This document shows positions 53,139 through 62,227 of a stretch of 64,000 nucleotides of DNA, one piece after another. The stretch spans positions 124,001-188,000 of the forward strand of contig NZ_QRHA01000002.1 of NCBI RefSeq assembly GCF_003367475.1, given 5' to 3'. The translations under genes were made by a program, and so were the position numbers. The notes beneath the pieces were generated by a model that made no database searches, was not told the origin of the DNA, and was given only the letters and a program-made list of their open reading frames with translations. The DNA comes from Alteromonas aestuariivivens (lineage in GTDB: Bacteria; Pseudomonadota; Gammaproteobacteria; Enterobacterales; Alteromonadaceae). Numbering within the stretch: the first letter of the stretch is position 1; every line of letters begins with the position of its first letter.

Positions 53139-54440
53139 ATGTATTATCCGTTTTCATGGTTGAGAAGCACAGCCAGGCTGTTTTTATATCTGCAGATCTT
53201 TGCCCTGATCGGATGGTACCTGGAAGATCTGTTGCTGGCGGTGTGCCTGGGCGCAGTTGGATTGCTGCTGATTAACTACTGGCATTTATTCAGGCTAAAC
53301 CGCTGGTTGTGGCATAGCCGCAAAATGTCTCCGCCAACAGTGAGAGGGGTTTGGGAGCACATCTATGAAGGTATCTATTACCTTCAGCGTCGTAATCGCA
53401 ACAAACGCAAAGAGCTGGGTTTGCTGGTTAAGCGGTTTCGTGAAGGCTCTGAGGCTTTGCCCGATGCAGCAGTTGTTGTGGATGCCAAAGCCGGAATTGT
53501 ATGGTGTAACCGCCTTGCTCGGCTGGAACTGGGGCTGAAGTGGCCGGCAGACGCAGGGCGCCGCCTCGATAACCTGATACGTCACCCGCAGTTCATTGAA
53601 TACTTTCACGCTGGCGATTACCACTTTCCCATTGAAGTGCCTTCGCCCACCAATCCGAACAAAACCTTTGAATACCGCATCATGCCCTATGGCGACGATC
53701 ACCTGCTGCTGATTGTCCGCAATGTTACCCGTCTTTCTCAACTGGAAGAAATGCGGAAAGATTTCGTTGCCAATGTTTCCCATGAGTTGAGAACCCCGCT
53801 TACCGTTATAAACGGGTATCTTGAAATATTGTCAGCGGATGATGAGACAGACCCATTTCTGCATAAAGCACTAAAAGAAATGACGTCGCAAACTCACCGG
53901 ATGCAGAATTTGATTGAAGATTTGCTGGTTCTCTCACGTATTGAAGCCAGCTCAGAACGAATTTATGAAAAAGTGGTGGACATGCCCACCATGCTGAAAC
54001 AATTGCAGATTGAAGCCCAGACCCTGAACAGGGAAAAGGGCCATACCATTGAGTTTCATGTTGACCAGCAACTTAAAGTGTTTGGTATTGAGACGGAGTT
54101 ACGTAGCGCCTGCTCCAATCTGGTGTTTAACGCCATTCACTATACGCCAGCCGGCGGCCATATTGAGGTAACCTGGCAGCGCAGCGTTCAGGGAGCCAGA
54201 TTTGCAGTAATCGATAACGGCGATGGGATTGCACAGGATCACCTGGCACGTATTACCGAACGTTTTTATCGGGTCGACAAAGCCCGGTCGCGCAAAACCG
54301 GCGGTTCCGGATTGGGACTGTCGATTGTTAAGCATGTGCTCAGTCATCACAATTCACAGCTTGAAATTGCCAGCACGGTAGGCGAGGGCTGCGAGTTTTC
54401 ATTTGTGCTCGACAGTGAACTCATACAGGAGCCACAATGA
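53139..54440 (+). CDS. phoR: Phosphate regulon sensor histidine kinase PhoR
   Basis: PhoR phosphorylates PhoB when phosphate is scarce. The 433-residue product has the classical PhoR plan. A short hydrophobic N-terminal hairpin (about residues 10-50) has almost no periplasmic loop, and a charged region (about 60-100) follows. A PAS domain (about 105-195) comes next, then HisKA with NVSHELRTPL (His215), and HATPase motifs NLVFNAIHYTPAG, DNGDGI and GGSGLGLSIVKH. The stop overlaps the pstS start (ATGA), coupling the two genes. The sensing partner is normally PstSCAB-PhoU; none but PstS is here. Confidence 0.95.
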   Translation: MYYPFSWLRSTARLFLYLQIFALIGWYLEDLLLAVCLGAVGLLLINYWHLFRLNRWLWHSRKMSPPTVRGVWEHIYEGIYYLQRRNRNKRKELGLLVKRFREGSEALPDAAVVVDAKAGIVWCNRLARLELGLKWPADAGRRLDNLIRHPQFIEYFHAGDYHFPIEVPSPTNPNKTFEYRIMPYGDDHLLLIVRNVTRLSQLEEMRKDFVANVSHELRTPLTVINGYLEILSADDETDPFLHKALKEMTSQTHRMQNLIEDLLVLSRIEASSERIYEKVVDMPTMLKQLQIEAQTLNREKGHTIEFHVDQQLKVFGIETELRSACSNLVFNAIHYTPAGGHIEVTWQRSVQGARFAVIDNGDGIAQDHLARITERFYRVDKARSRKTGGSGLGLSIVKHVLSHHNSQLEIASTVGEGCEFSFVLDSELIQEPQ

Positions 54441-55393
54441 ATTTGTTCCGTAGTGCATCAAAATGGCTGTTTGCCGTCGCGTTCGCTTCAGTGTTTTCCA
54501 CCCATGCCCAACAGCCTCCTGATTACGAGCGTCAGCCTGGTGTGGCGGGCAATATTACTTCTGTGGGGTCTGACACGCTTGCAAACCTTATGGCACTTTG
54601 GTCCCAGGAATTCAAAACCCTTTACCCCCAGGTGAAGTTTCAGGTCCAGGCCTCCGGTTCGTCTACCGCTCCCCCTGCATTAACGGAAGGTACTGCCACG
54701 CTTGGTCCAATGAGCCGGGAACTTAAACCCAGTGAGATCCGTGAATTCGTTCGAACTCACGGATATCCGCCCTTGGTGCTGCGGGTGGCTATGGACGCTA
54801 TTGCAATTTTTGTCGAGCGACGGAACCCATTGCCAGGGCTGACTTTGCAGCAGATTGACGCCATTTTTTCCGAAACCCGCTTCTGTGGTGGCCCCAAGCC
54901 GTTAACCAACTGGTCCCAACTGGGAATTGCAACTGATAATGATCCCGCGCCCATTCGCCTGTTCGGGCGGAACTCGGTGTCTGGAACCTACGGGTTGTTC
55001 AAGATCATGGCGCTGTGCGACGGCGACTTCAGAAGTACGGTAAACGAACAGCCGGGCTCGGCTTCGGTGGTTCTGTCTGTTGCCTCCAGTCAGGGGGCGA
55101 TGGGGTATGCTGCGTATGGGTACAAAACTGCAGGGGTGCGGGCGCTGCCCATCGGAGAAACCTCAGATGATTTGGTTCCGCTGACACTGGAGACCGTGCG
55201 CAATGAGACCTACCCGTTTGCGCGTTTTTTGTATCTGGTGGTTAACAAACCGCCTAGCCAGCCATTGCCTACCCTGGAACGGGAATTTCTTCGCTTTGTG
55301 CTGTCACGGCAGGGGCAGCAGCAGGTTGAGCGGGATGGCTACTTTCCGGTGCGTAACGACATGCTCATGCGTCAGCGGCGGCTGATAGAATAG
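54437..55393 (+). CDS. pstS: Phosphate-binding protein of the PstS family
   Basis: PstS-type periplasmic protein that binds phosphate. The 318-residue product has a signal peptide (cleavage after THAQ, about residue 25). It shows the anion-loop segments of the family: SVGSDTLANL, the QASGSSTAPPAL loop, GPMSREL, and GRNSVSGTYGLFK. Length fits the small PstS branch. It is translationally coupled to phoR rather than followed by pstCAB, so it may feed the downstream outer-membrane system, an ABC importer encoded elsewhere, or act as a sensor. Its Thr/Ser/Arg phosphate ligands look intact by eye. Confidence 0.88.
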   Translation: MNLFRSASKWLFAVAFASVFSTHAQQPPDYERQPGVAGNITSVGSDTLANLMALWSQEFKTLYPQVKFQVQASGSSTAPPALTEGTATLGPMSRELKPSEIREFVRTHGYPPLVLRVAMDAIAIFVERRNPLPGLTLQQIDAIFSETRFCGGPKPLTNWSQLGIATDNDPAPIRLFGRNSVSGTYGLFKIMALCDGDFRSTVNEQPGSASVVLSVASSQGAMGYAAYGYKTAGVRALPIGETSDDLVPLTLETVRNETYPFARFLYLVVNKPPSQPLPTLEREFLRFVLSRQGQQQVERDGYFPVRNDMLMRQRRLIE

Positions 55394-55705
55394 CCATAAT
55401 TGCCCATTTTTCTCTGCATCCTGCCCAACGTTCGAATCATCCAGCTTACGCCTTTCTGCATTCTGCAAAGCCTTGTGTATCCGGACCTGCGCTCGCATAA
55501 CCCCAAGCACCTTTGCATACTGGAAAACTAAAAACATTCGCAAAATCAAAGCCAAAGAAAATACTGGTTCAACAGCCGCTTACGCTTCGGGATACCCACA
55601 TTAAAGTTTTGTGACAGTTCTGTTATGTAACAAATGTGTCATTTAGCTTAGGTAAAGTTCTCGCGTTTTCTAATATCCATAAAAAATTTGCACTTGGAGA
55701 AACGA
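55394..55705. other. 312-base intergenic region with a weak Pho box
   Basis: Past pstS the first ~200 bases show no gene or terminator I can support. Near the 3' end TTGTGAC-AGTT-CTGTTAT (55609-55626) has the 7-4-7 spacing of a Pho box, with the second unit matching CTGTCAT at six of seven bases and the first at four. GTGTCAT at 55636-55642 is a further six-of-seven half-site but is out of phase. TAATAT at 55671-55676 could be a -10. Confidence 0.4.
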
Positions 55706-58468
55706 ATGGAACTTAAGCACGTATTTCAGGCATCTGCGATTGCAGCGGCACTCGTACTGGCCGGCTGTGGCGGCGACATCAACATCAATGAAGGTGATAT
55801 CGATAACAGCGTAACCAACAATTACGGTGATGGCGGCAGCGATGGCGGAAATGGCGGCTCCAATCCGGATGACACCCTGCCTGGCGAGACCAGTTCTTTT
55901 CTGAGCGGGCAGGTGTCAACGGCGTTGGGGACCGACGTAGAAGTACGTGTAATTTCAGGCCGTCTGACTGCCGACGATGCCGATGCAAGTGGCAATGTTA
56001 CTCTGACTAACGATGTTATCTGGGCACTGGAAGGCCCGGTATTTGTTGGTAACGATAATGCCGACAGTGCAAACCTGGTGATTGAGGAAGGTGCAGTAGT
56101 TTTTGGTCGCTCTGGTGACGATTACCTCGTAGTGAGCCGTGGCTCTACCATCGAAGCGGAAGGTACTGTTGAGAACCCGATCATCTTTACGTCACTGGCT
56201 GACGTGGTCGGCGATGAAGTGGGCGCGGGTCAGTGGGGTGGTCTGGTATTGCTGGGTAATGCACCTTCCAACAAGTGCCCTTTAACCGGCGACTGCGCCC
56301 TTCAGGTAGAAGGTGTGCAGGAAGGAGCGGTATTTGGTGGTACTGACGAATCTGACAACTCAGGTGTTCTGAAATATGTGGTTGTTAAGTATGCCGGTTT
56401 CGAAATTGCTCCGGACAACGAACTGAACGGCATTACGTTTGGTGGTGTAGGTTCAGGCACAACGGTTGACTACCTACAGGTGCATGCCAACGCAGATGAC
56501 GGTGTTGAATTCTTCGGCGGTAACGTCAACGTTAAGCACTTGGTGCTGACTTCCAACCAGGACGACAGCATCGACTGGGATAATGGCTTTAAAGGTAAGA
56601 TGCAATACGTATTCGTGCAGCAGGATCGCACCGATGGCGACGCCAACCGCGGTATTGAGGCCGATAATGATGGCTCCACGCCCGACATCGAGCCTCAATC
56701 TAACCCAATGATTTCCAACCTGACTATTATTGGTAACAACTTCAAAGGTGAAGATGAATCTGAAGGTGTTTACCTGCGTGAAGGCACCGGTGCACAGATC
56801 TTCAATATGCTGGTTACCGGCCCTTCTGAGATGGGTGAGTGTCTGGAAGTGGAAGGTTCGACCGAGTCTCAGGCAAACCTGTCTGACGGTACCATCCTGA
56901 TCAGAAACTCCGTTCTGGCCTGCACCAACGGTGAAAACTTTAAGTGGAACGAAAGTGCCGGCGATGTGGATCTGGAAAACTGGTTCACTGCCGTAATGGC
57001 AGAAAACCAGGTACTGGAATCGATTGGCCTGAACAGCGATGGCACGCCAACCGCGGAAAGCCCGTTGTTGACTGGCGGCTATGATGCCTCTCAGGCAGAT
57101 GGCTTCTTTGAAGCCACCAGCTTTATTGGAGCGCTGGACAATGCAAACGACTGGCGCCAGGGCTGGGCATTCGGCTTTGGTGGCGGTCAGGTAGGTGTGG
57201 TTGTTGCTTCTTCTGGTTGCCCTGCCGGCACCACGAACATCGCATCCGTTGACGGTGTCACTACTACCTGCGAAGTGAGTGGCCGTATTACTGCCGACCT
57301 GACCCTGACAGCGGGTAATATGTACGCCCTGTCTGGTGCGGTGTTTGTGGGTAACGATAATGCCGACAGTGCGACGCTGACAATCCAGCCGGGTGTAACC
57401 GTTTACGGTGCCTCCGGTAATGACTACCTGGTAGTGAGCCGTGGTTCTGAAATCGACGCCCAGGGTACCGTTGACGCTCCCGTTACCTTCACCTCCCAAG
57501 ACGATGTTGTGTCCGACGCTGGCGCTGCCGGTCAGTGGGGTGGTTTGGTCATTTTGGGCAACGCGCCTTCTAACAAGTGCCCGACTACTGGTGATTGTGC
57601 CCTTCAGGTTGAAGGTGTGCAGGAAGGTGCGGTATTTGGCGGTACTGATACTGCAGACAGTTCAGGAACCCTGCGCTACGTTCGCGTAATGCACGGTGGT
57701 TTTGAAATTGCTCCTGACAACGAACTGAACGGCATTACCTTTGGTGGTGTGGGTTCTGGCACTACCGTTGAGTATCTGCAGGTTCATAAAAACGCGGACG
57801 ACGGCGTGGAATTCTTCGGTGGTAATGTTGATGTGAAATACCTGGTGCTGACCGATATCCAGGACGACAGCATCGATTGGGACAATGGCTTCCAGGGTCG
57901 TATGCAAAACGTTCTGGTTCGCCAAGCGCAGGATAACTCTGACGCTAACCGTGGTATTGAAGCGGATAATGATGGTTCAACACCGGATATCGAACCTCAG
58001 TCCAACCCAATTATCTCTAACCTGACCATCATTGGTAACAATTTCAAAGGCGAAGATGAAGCCGAAGGTATCTATCTGCGTGAAGGTACTGGTGCTCAGC
58101 TGTCCAACGTGATTGTCACCGGCGTTGATGGAATGGGTGAATGTTTTGAAGTTGAAAACAGTGCTGAATCCCAGGCAAACCTGGGCGATGACACCATCAC
58201 CTTCACAAACTCCGTCATTGCCTGTTCCGAAGCGTTCAAGTACGACGCCGCTGGGGTTAATCTGGAAACCTGGTTTACCGATGCCGCCCGTGCGAACGCA
58301 GTGGCAGCCGGTCAGGCTGATGTGGTAGATGGAATCTTTACAATCACTGATGCGGTCACACCGAAAGACTGGACAGGTGATACCTTCTTCGATGTGGTTG
58401 ATTATGTTGGTGCAGTGAAAGACAGCGACAACAACTGGACTTCCGGTTGGACTGTCGGTCTGGAATAA
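55706..58468 (+). CDS. Lipoprotein made of two large beta-helix-like repeats
   Basis: This 920-residue lipoprotein has a lipobox LAGC (about residue 19) followed by Gly, an Asp/Asn/Gly-rich linker (about 25-60), then two homologous halves (about residues 85-495 and 525-920). Each half carries the same series: VFVGNDNADS, DYLVVSRGS, WGGLVLLGNAPSNKCP, CALQVEGVQEGAVFGGTD, FEIAPDNELNGITFGGVG, DDGVEFFGGN, DDSIDWDNGF, RGIEADNDGSTPDIEPQSNP and NNFKGEDE. The short, Gly/Asn/Asp-rich turns look like a right-handed beta-helix and the acidic loops like cation sites. Two conserved Cys pairs per half may form disulfides. I recognise no named family. Position after pstS and before a TonB receptor suggests a surface lipoprotein partner in phosphate-linked uptake. 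GGAGA precedes the ATG. Confidence 0.85.
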   Translation: MELKHVFQASAIAAALVLAGCGGDININEGDIDNSVTNNYGDGGSDGGNGGSNPDDTLPGETSSFLSGQVSTALGTDVEVRVISGRLTADDADASGNVTLTNDVIWALEGPVFVGNDNADSANLVIEEGAVVFGRSGDDYLVVSRGSTIEAEGTVENPIIFTSLADVVGDEVGAGQWGGLVLLGNAPSNKCPLTGDCALQVEGVQEGAVFGGTDESDNSGVLKYVVVKYAGFEIAPDNELNGITFGGVGSGTTVDYLQVHANADDGVEFFGGNVNVKHLVLTSNQDDSIDWDNGFKGKMQYVFVQQDRTDGDANRGIEADNDGSTPDIEPQSNPMISNLTIIGNNFKGEDESEGVYLREGTGAQIFNMLVTGPSEMGECLEVEGSTESQANLSDGTILIRNSVLACTNGENFKWNESAGDVDLENWFTAVMAENQVLESIGLNSDGTPTAESPLLTGGYDASQADGFFEATSFIGALDNANDWRQGWAFGFGGGQVGVVVASSGCPAGTTNIASVDGVTTTCEVSGRITADLTLTAGNMYALSGAVFVGNDNADSATLTIQPGVTVYGASGNDYLVVSRGSEIDAQGTVDAPVTFTSQDDVVSDAGAAGQWGGLVILGNAPSNKCPTTGDCALQVEGVQEGAVFGGTDTADSSGTLRYVRVMHGGFEIAPDNELNGITFGGVGSGTTVEYLQVHKNADDGVEFFGGNVDVKYLVLTDIQDDSIDWDNGFQGRMQNVLVRQAQDNSDANRGIEADNDGSTPDIEPQSNPIISNLTIIGNNFKGEDEAEGIYLREGTGAQLSNVIVTGVDGMGECFEVENSAESQANLGDDTITFTNSVIACSEAFKYDAAGVNLETWFTDAARANAVAAGQADVVDGIFTITDAVTPKDWTGDTFFDVVDYVGAVKDSDNNWTSGWTVGLE
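55954..58465 (+). repeat. Internal tandem duplication in the lipoprotein gene (1302-base offset)
   Basis: Unit 1 covers about 55954-57190 and unit 2 about 57280-58465. Long stretches are in register at exactly 1302 bases, for example GGTAACGATAATGCCGACAG at 56048 and 57350, and CGAACTGAACGGCATTAC at 56419 and 57721. Between these anchors there is no length change. Confidence 0.9.
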
Positions 58469-58490
58469 GGCCCTTTTAACCTGCCAATTG

Positions 58491-58528
58491 AAGCAGGCAC
58501 GTTACCGTTAAAAGTAGCGTGCTTGCTT
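58491..58528 (+). terminator. Hairpin between lipoprotein and TonB-receptor genes
   Basis: AAGCAGGCACG pairs with CGTGCTTGCTT (one G-U) around a 16-base loop. There is no strong T-run, so it may attenuate or protect the mRNA rather than terminate. Confidence 0.45.
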
Positions 58529-58600
58529 TCAACGTAGTAACACCAACGAAAAAATGAGTACGTTTCGTTGACTGAAAGAACGCTTTCAATGAGGTTAAAA

Positions 58601-61258
58601 ATGAATAAGCCTGCTAACAGGTTTCCTATCAAGCCACTGAGTCTGGCGGTTTTGGCGGGGCTCACGATGACAGCTCTGCCATCCATTGCGCAGGAAGCAC
58701 AGCAAAATGAAGATGAAGTCATTGAAGAGGTTGTGGCGACCGGAACACGACTGAAAGGAACCGCGACTGCGGTAATGGAAGAACGCAAAAACCAGGCGTT
58801 TGTGGCTGATATTATGGGTGCCGAGCAGATTTCCCGTACCGGGGATTCGGATGCAGCGTCAGCACTGCGCCGGGTAACAGGACTGACGCTGGTAGATGGC
58901 AAGTTCATTTACGTTCGGGGTCTGGGTGAACGTTATTCTTCCACACAGTTAAACGGGGCGGCTGTGCCCAGCCCGGACCCAACCCGCAACGTTATTCCAC
59001 TGGATTTATTCCCGTCGGATATTATTGAAAGTCTTTCCGTTCAGAAGGCCTATTCTCCTTCCATGCCGGCATCGTTCGGCGGTGGTAACGTGGATATCCG
59101 TCTGAAAACCATCCCCTCGGATTTTGTATTTAATCTGAGTGGCAGTGTGGGTAGCAACTTCGACAATTTTGATGACGCCTATTTTTATAATGGTGGCTCA
59201 GACGACTGGCGTGGCGCAGACGACGGTACCCGAGCAACTCCGGCTTCAATCGCCAATCGCTGGGAAAACAAAGATTTTCTGGATAATTTGTCGCAGGAAG
59301 AGGCGGTTAGCCTGCTCAAGGACGTAAACCGTGACTATGACCCTTATCTGGACAGTGTCGATCCTGATCTGGGTTTCAATTTGTCGCTGGGTAACAGTTA
59401 CGACTATAACAGCGATATCCGGGTAGGTTATCTGGTGACCGCTGGGTATGATTCCGAAACGAACGTGTCAGAAGAATATATCGGTGAACAGCCACAACGT
59501 AACGGGGACGAAATTGTTATGGTGCGGTTTTTCGACGAAGTCGATACCACGGAAAAATCCGTCAAGTGGTCAACCATGATGAATTTCGGCATTGACTACA
59601 ATCGCCAGCATCGTATTGACTACAGCCTGATTGTACTTAACGATACCCGTGATCAAATTCAGGAAAAAGTCGGTAACACCAACAATATTCAGCTAATTGA
59701 CAACCGTCGTATTCGCGAATTTGATGTGCAGTACGAAGAACGAAGCATGTACACCAACCAGTTGCGCGGAATGCATACGTTCCCCGAACTGGGGTTCCTG
59801 GGTGTGGACTGGAAGTATTCTTTGGGCCGTTCTGCCCGACACGCCCCCGGCAATATGAGAGCCCGTTTCCTGTTGGACGATGACAACGAAGATGGCATTT
59901 ATGACAAGGTCACAGAAAGCAGCCTGACCAACGCCACTACCGCAGGTCGTTACACTTTCCAGCAATTGCACGATCGGGTTGAGAACTACGGCTACAACAT
60001 TAACTTGCCATATACCCTCGGTAAGTGGGAGATGGAGTTTAAGGCGGGTGGTGATTTTGTTACCAAAACCCGTTCGGCAGAAAACCGCCGCTTCGACATC
60101 AACACCCGGGCGTTTGCCAACTCAAGTACGCTAACCGGCAATCTGTTTGCTGACGTGTTGAGTGACGATGCCCTGGACGCTGCTGAATTTACCTCAACAC
60201 CGATTATTCGGGATACCACCATTGCCGGTGATGATTACGTCGCTGCACAGAAGATTGATGCCTACTATCTTGAGGCGGATCTGTTCTTTGACAATACCTG
60301 GCGTATCAGTGGCGGTGTACGTTACGAAGATTTCCGTCAGGCCGTAGTGCCTTTCGACCCCCGCACCAACCAAATCGACCTCACAGACGAGGCGGACAGA
60401 GCGCAGTTGGGCTTTGTGGAAGACAACTTTTACCCGGCTGTGGCAGTGACCTACTTTATTGATGAGGACATGCAACTGCGCCTTAGTTATGGAGAAACCG
60501 TGGTGCGCCCGGATTTGCGGGAAGTGTCTTCGGCGACTTACATCGATCCCCTCACCGAGTTCCCGATTGGTGGTACGCCAGGAATTCGTACCACTGCAAT
60601 CAAAAACTACGATCTGCGCTGGGAATGGTATCGTGAAGCGGGTAACAACCTGTCAGTAGGCCTGTTTTACAAGGATATGACTGACCCGATTGAGTCGGTG
60701 CAGTCTCCGGCACAGGATGGCCCACCTCTTATCCGTATTGCCAACGCTGAAGCTGGTGAATTGTATGGTGTGGAAGTGGAGTTCCTGCAGGGGCTGGAAG
60801 TGATCGGAAGCGGGCTGTGGGACAATCTGTTTGTGTCCGGGAACGTCACTCTGAGTGACTCACAAATCAAGCTGGATCGTCAGAACATTGTTGATCAAAC
60901 CGGAGTTTCGGCGGCCATCACCAACCTGGAACGCCGTTTGACCGGTCACTCTGAGTATGTGGTTAACCTTCAGTTGGGCTACGACTCAGACAACGGTGAA
61001 CATTCTGCCTCTCTGGTCTACAACGTATTTGGTGAACGTATTCTGATCCCGGGTATCGACGGTTTCGATGACAGTTTCGAGCAGCCGTTCCACTCGCTGG
61101 ACATGGTGTACAAGTATTATCCGGACTTTAATACCACCGTCACATTCAAGCTACAGAATATCCTGGATGAACAGCGCGAGCTGTCTTTTGAGGATACCCT
61201 GCTGAGGTCGGAAACCCGCGGCACGGAATTTAGTCTCTCCTATAAATATGACTTCTAA
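58601..61258 (+). CDS. TonB-dependent outer-membrane receptor of the phosphate-linked cluster
   Basis: This 885-residue receptor has a signal peptide (cleavage after SIAQ, about residue 30) and a TonB-box-like EEVVATGTR. The plug domain includes SALRRVTGLTLVDGKFIYVRGLGERYSSTQLNGAAVPSPDP in pieces and FGGGNVDI; a large barrel follows, ending in FSLSYKYDF, with the terminal Phe needed for insertion. The plug motifs differ from siderophore receptors and match the branch often seen in Alteromonadales without known iron link. ATG 58601 is chosen over 58568 and 58589 because GAGG lies 6 bases upstream. Context suggests a phosphorus-containing substrate. A strong terminator follows. Confidence 0.9.
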   Translation: MNKPANRFPIKPLSLAVLAGLTMTALPSIAQEAQQNEDEVIEEVVATGTRLKGTATAVMEERKNQAFVADIMGAEQISRTGDSDAASALRRVTGLTLVDGKFIYVRGLGERYSSTQLNGAAVPSPDPTRNVIPLDLFPSDIIESLSVQKAYSPSMPASFGGGNVDIRLKTIPSDFVFNLSGSVGSNFDNFDDAYFYNGGSDDWRGADDGTRATPASIANRWENKDFLDNLSQEEAVSLLKDVNRDYDPYLDSVDPDLGFNLSLGNSYDYNSDIRVGYLVTAGYDSETNVSEEYIGEQPQRNGDEIVMVRFFDEVDTTEKSVKWSTMMNFGIDYNRQHRIDYSLIVLNDTRDQIQEKVGNTNNIQLIDNRRIREFDVQYEERSMYTNQLRGMHTFPELGFLGVDWKYSLGRSARHAPGNMRARFLLDDDNEDGIYDKVTESSLTNATTAGRYTFQQLHDRVENYGYNINLPYTLGKWEMEFKAGGDFVTKTRSAENRRFDINTRAFANSSTLTGNLFADVLSDDALDAAEFTSTPIIRDTTIAGDDYVAAQKIDAYYLEADLFFDNTWRISGGVRYEDFRQAVVPFDPRTNQIDLTDEADRAQLGFVEDNFYPAVAVTYFIDEDMQLRLSYGETVVRPDLREVSSATYIDPLTEFPIGGTPGIRTTAIKNYDLRWEWYREAGNNLSVGLFYKDMTDPIESVQSPAQDGPPLIRIANAEAGELYGVEVEFLQGLEVIGSGLWDNLFVSGNVTLSDSQIKLDRQNIVDQTGVSAAITNLERRLTGHSEYVVNLQLGYDSDNGEHSASLVYNVFGERILIPGIDGFDDSFEQPFHSLDMVYKYYPDFNTTVTFKLQNILDEQRELSFEDTLLRSETRGTEFSLSYKYDF

Positions 61259-61274
61259 GTTCTTGTAGGGAATC

Positions 61275-61307
61275 AAAAAAGAGCCGCTTTTGCGGCTCTT
61301 TTTATTT
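61275..61307 (+). terminator. Terminator after the TonB-receptor gene
   Basis: AAAGAGCCGC pairs with GCGGCTCTTT around TTTT, followed by TTATTT. The DUF3450-ttpC-exbB genes downstream therefore need their own promoter. Confidence 0.92.
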
Positions 61308-61347
61308 GCCTGGCCACATCACAGAAAGCCAGCGAAATATGACAGTC

Positions 61348-61381
61348 ACGTAATAAAACTGTCACACAAAACTTCTATCCT
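61348..61381 (+). promoter_or_regulatory. Pho-box promoter before the DUF3450-ttpC-exbB unit
   Basis: ACGTAAT-AAAA-CTGTCAC (61348-61365) has the 7-4-7 Pho-box spacing, with a perfect second unit. A -10-like TATCCT at 61376-61381 starts 11 bases beyond it, the distance expected of a PhoB-activated promoter. The AATAAAACTGTCACA core is identical to that in front of phoB. Confidence 0.6.
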
Positions 61382-61455
61382 ACGCGCAGAAATTTATAGG
61401 TTGGAAAGCCTTTTGAGGTTATCCGATTTCATATTAATCAATAAGGTTTGAATGT

Positions 61456-62214
61456 ATGAAGCTTATCCACTCGATGCTGTTGGCGAGCGCTGTAATGGCG
61501 ACTTCAGCTGTGGCACAAGACGATGAAGTCTTGAAACCTGTCGTCGATGAAGCGGCAAAAATCAATGAGTCTGCTGCCGCGTCGCAGCAAACCATCAACA
61601 CCCTTACCGACCAAATCGACAGCAAACTTCAGCAGTTCAAAACACTGAATAAAGAAATTGAAGGTCTGGAAGTCTACAACAGCCAGTTGAGTAAGCAGAT
61701 CGGCAACCAGCAACAGGAAATGGCCGATTTGAACGCTGCTATCGACGAAGTGTCGGTGATTGAGCGTCAAATCACACCCTTAATGATCCGCATGATTGAG
61801 GGCCTTGCTCAGTTCGTGGAACTGGATGTGCCGTTTTTGCCCCAGGAGCGCGCCAATCGTATCGCCGATTTGCAAGCCATGATGGACAGAGCCGATGTGG
61901 CGACCTCGGAAAAATTCCGCCGGGTAATGGAAGCCTATCAGGTTGAGATGGATTACGGCCGCACCATGGAAGCCTACAGCGGGATTCATGATATTGACGG
62001 TCAGGAGCGTGATGTGGAATTCCTGCGTCTGGGCCGCACTGCACTGATTTATCAGACTCGTGATGCCTCACGTCAGGGTGTCTGGAACAAACAAACCCGT
62101 CAGTGGGAGGAGCTCGACAGCAGCTACCGTACCCAGATAACCAAGGGTCTGCGTATGGCCAAGAAGCAGCTTGCCCCGGACTTACTGATGCTACCTGTAG
62201 CCATTACAGACTAA
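61456..62214 (+). CDS. DUF3450 periplasmic coiled-coil protein
   Basis: This 252-residue exported protein has a signal peptide (cleavage after AVAQ, about residue 21), a long coiled coil (about residues 30-110, with QQTINTLTDQIDSKLQQF and SQLSKQIGNQQQEM) and a globular C-terminal part with FRRVMEAYQVEMDYGRTMEAY. This is the DUF3450 pattern, whose genes almost always open TonB2-type operons before ttpC and exbB2. Its exact role is unknown; a periplasmic scaffold or spacer for the energising complex is likely. It follows a Pho-box promoter and lies 13 bases before ttpC. Confidence 0.9.
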   Translation: MKLIHSMLLASAVMATSAVAQDDEVLKPVVDEAAKINESAAASQQTINTLTDQIDSKLQQFKTLNKEIEGLEVYNSQLSKQIGNQQQEMADLNAAIDEVSVIERQITPLMIRMIEGLAQFVELDVPFLPQERANRIADLQAMMDRADVATSEKFRRVMEAYQVEMDYGRTMEAYSGIHDIDGQERDVEFLRLGRTALIYQTRDASRQGVWNKQTRQWEELDSSYRTQITKGLRMAKKQLAPDLLMLPVAITD

Positions 62215-62227
62215 GAGGTTGAAGACC

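Noticed and set aside
56474..57499. 341-codon minus-strand frame inside the repeat lipoprotein
   Set aside because: Shadow of the real gene; the repeat makes an antisense frame stay open by chance.
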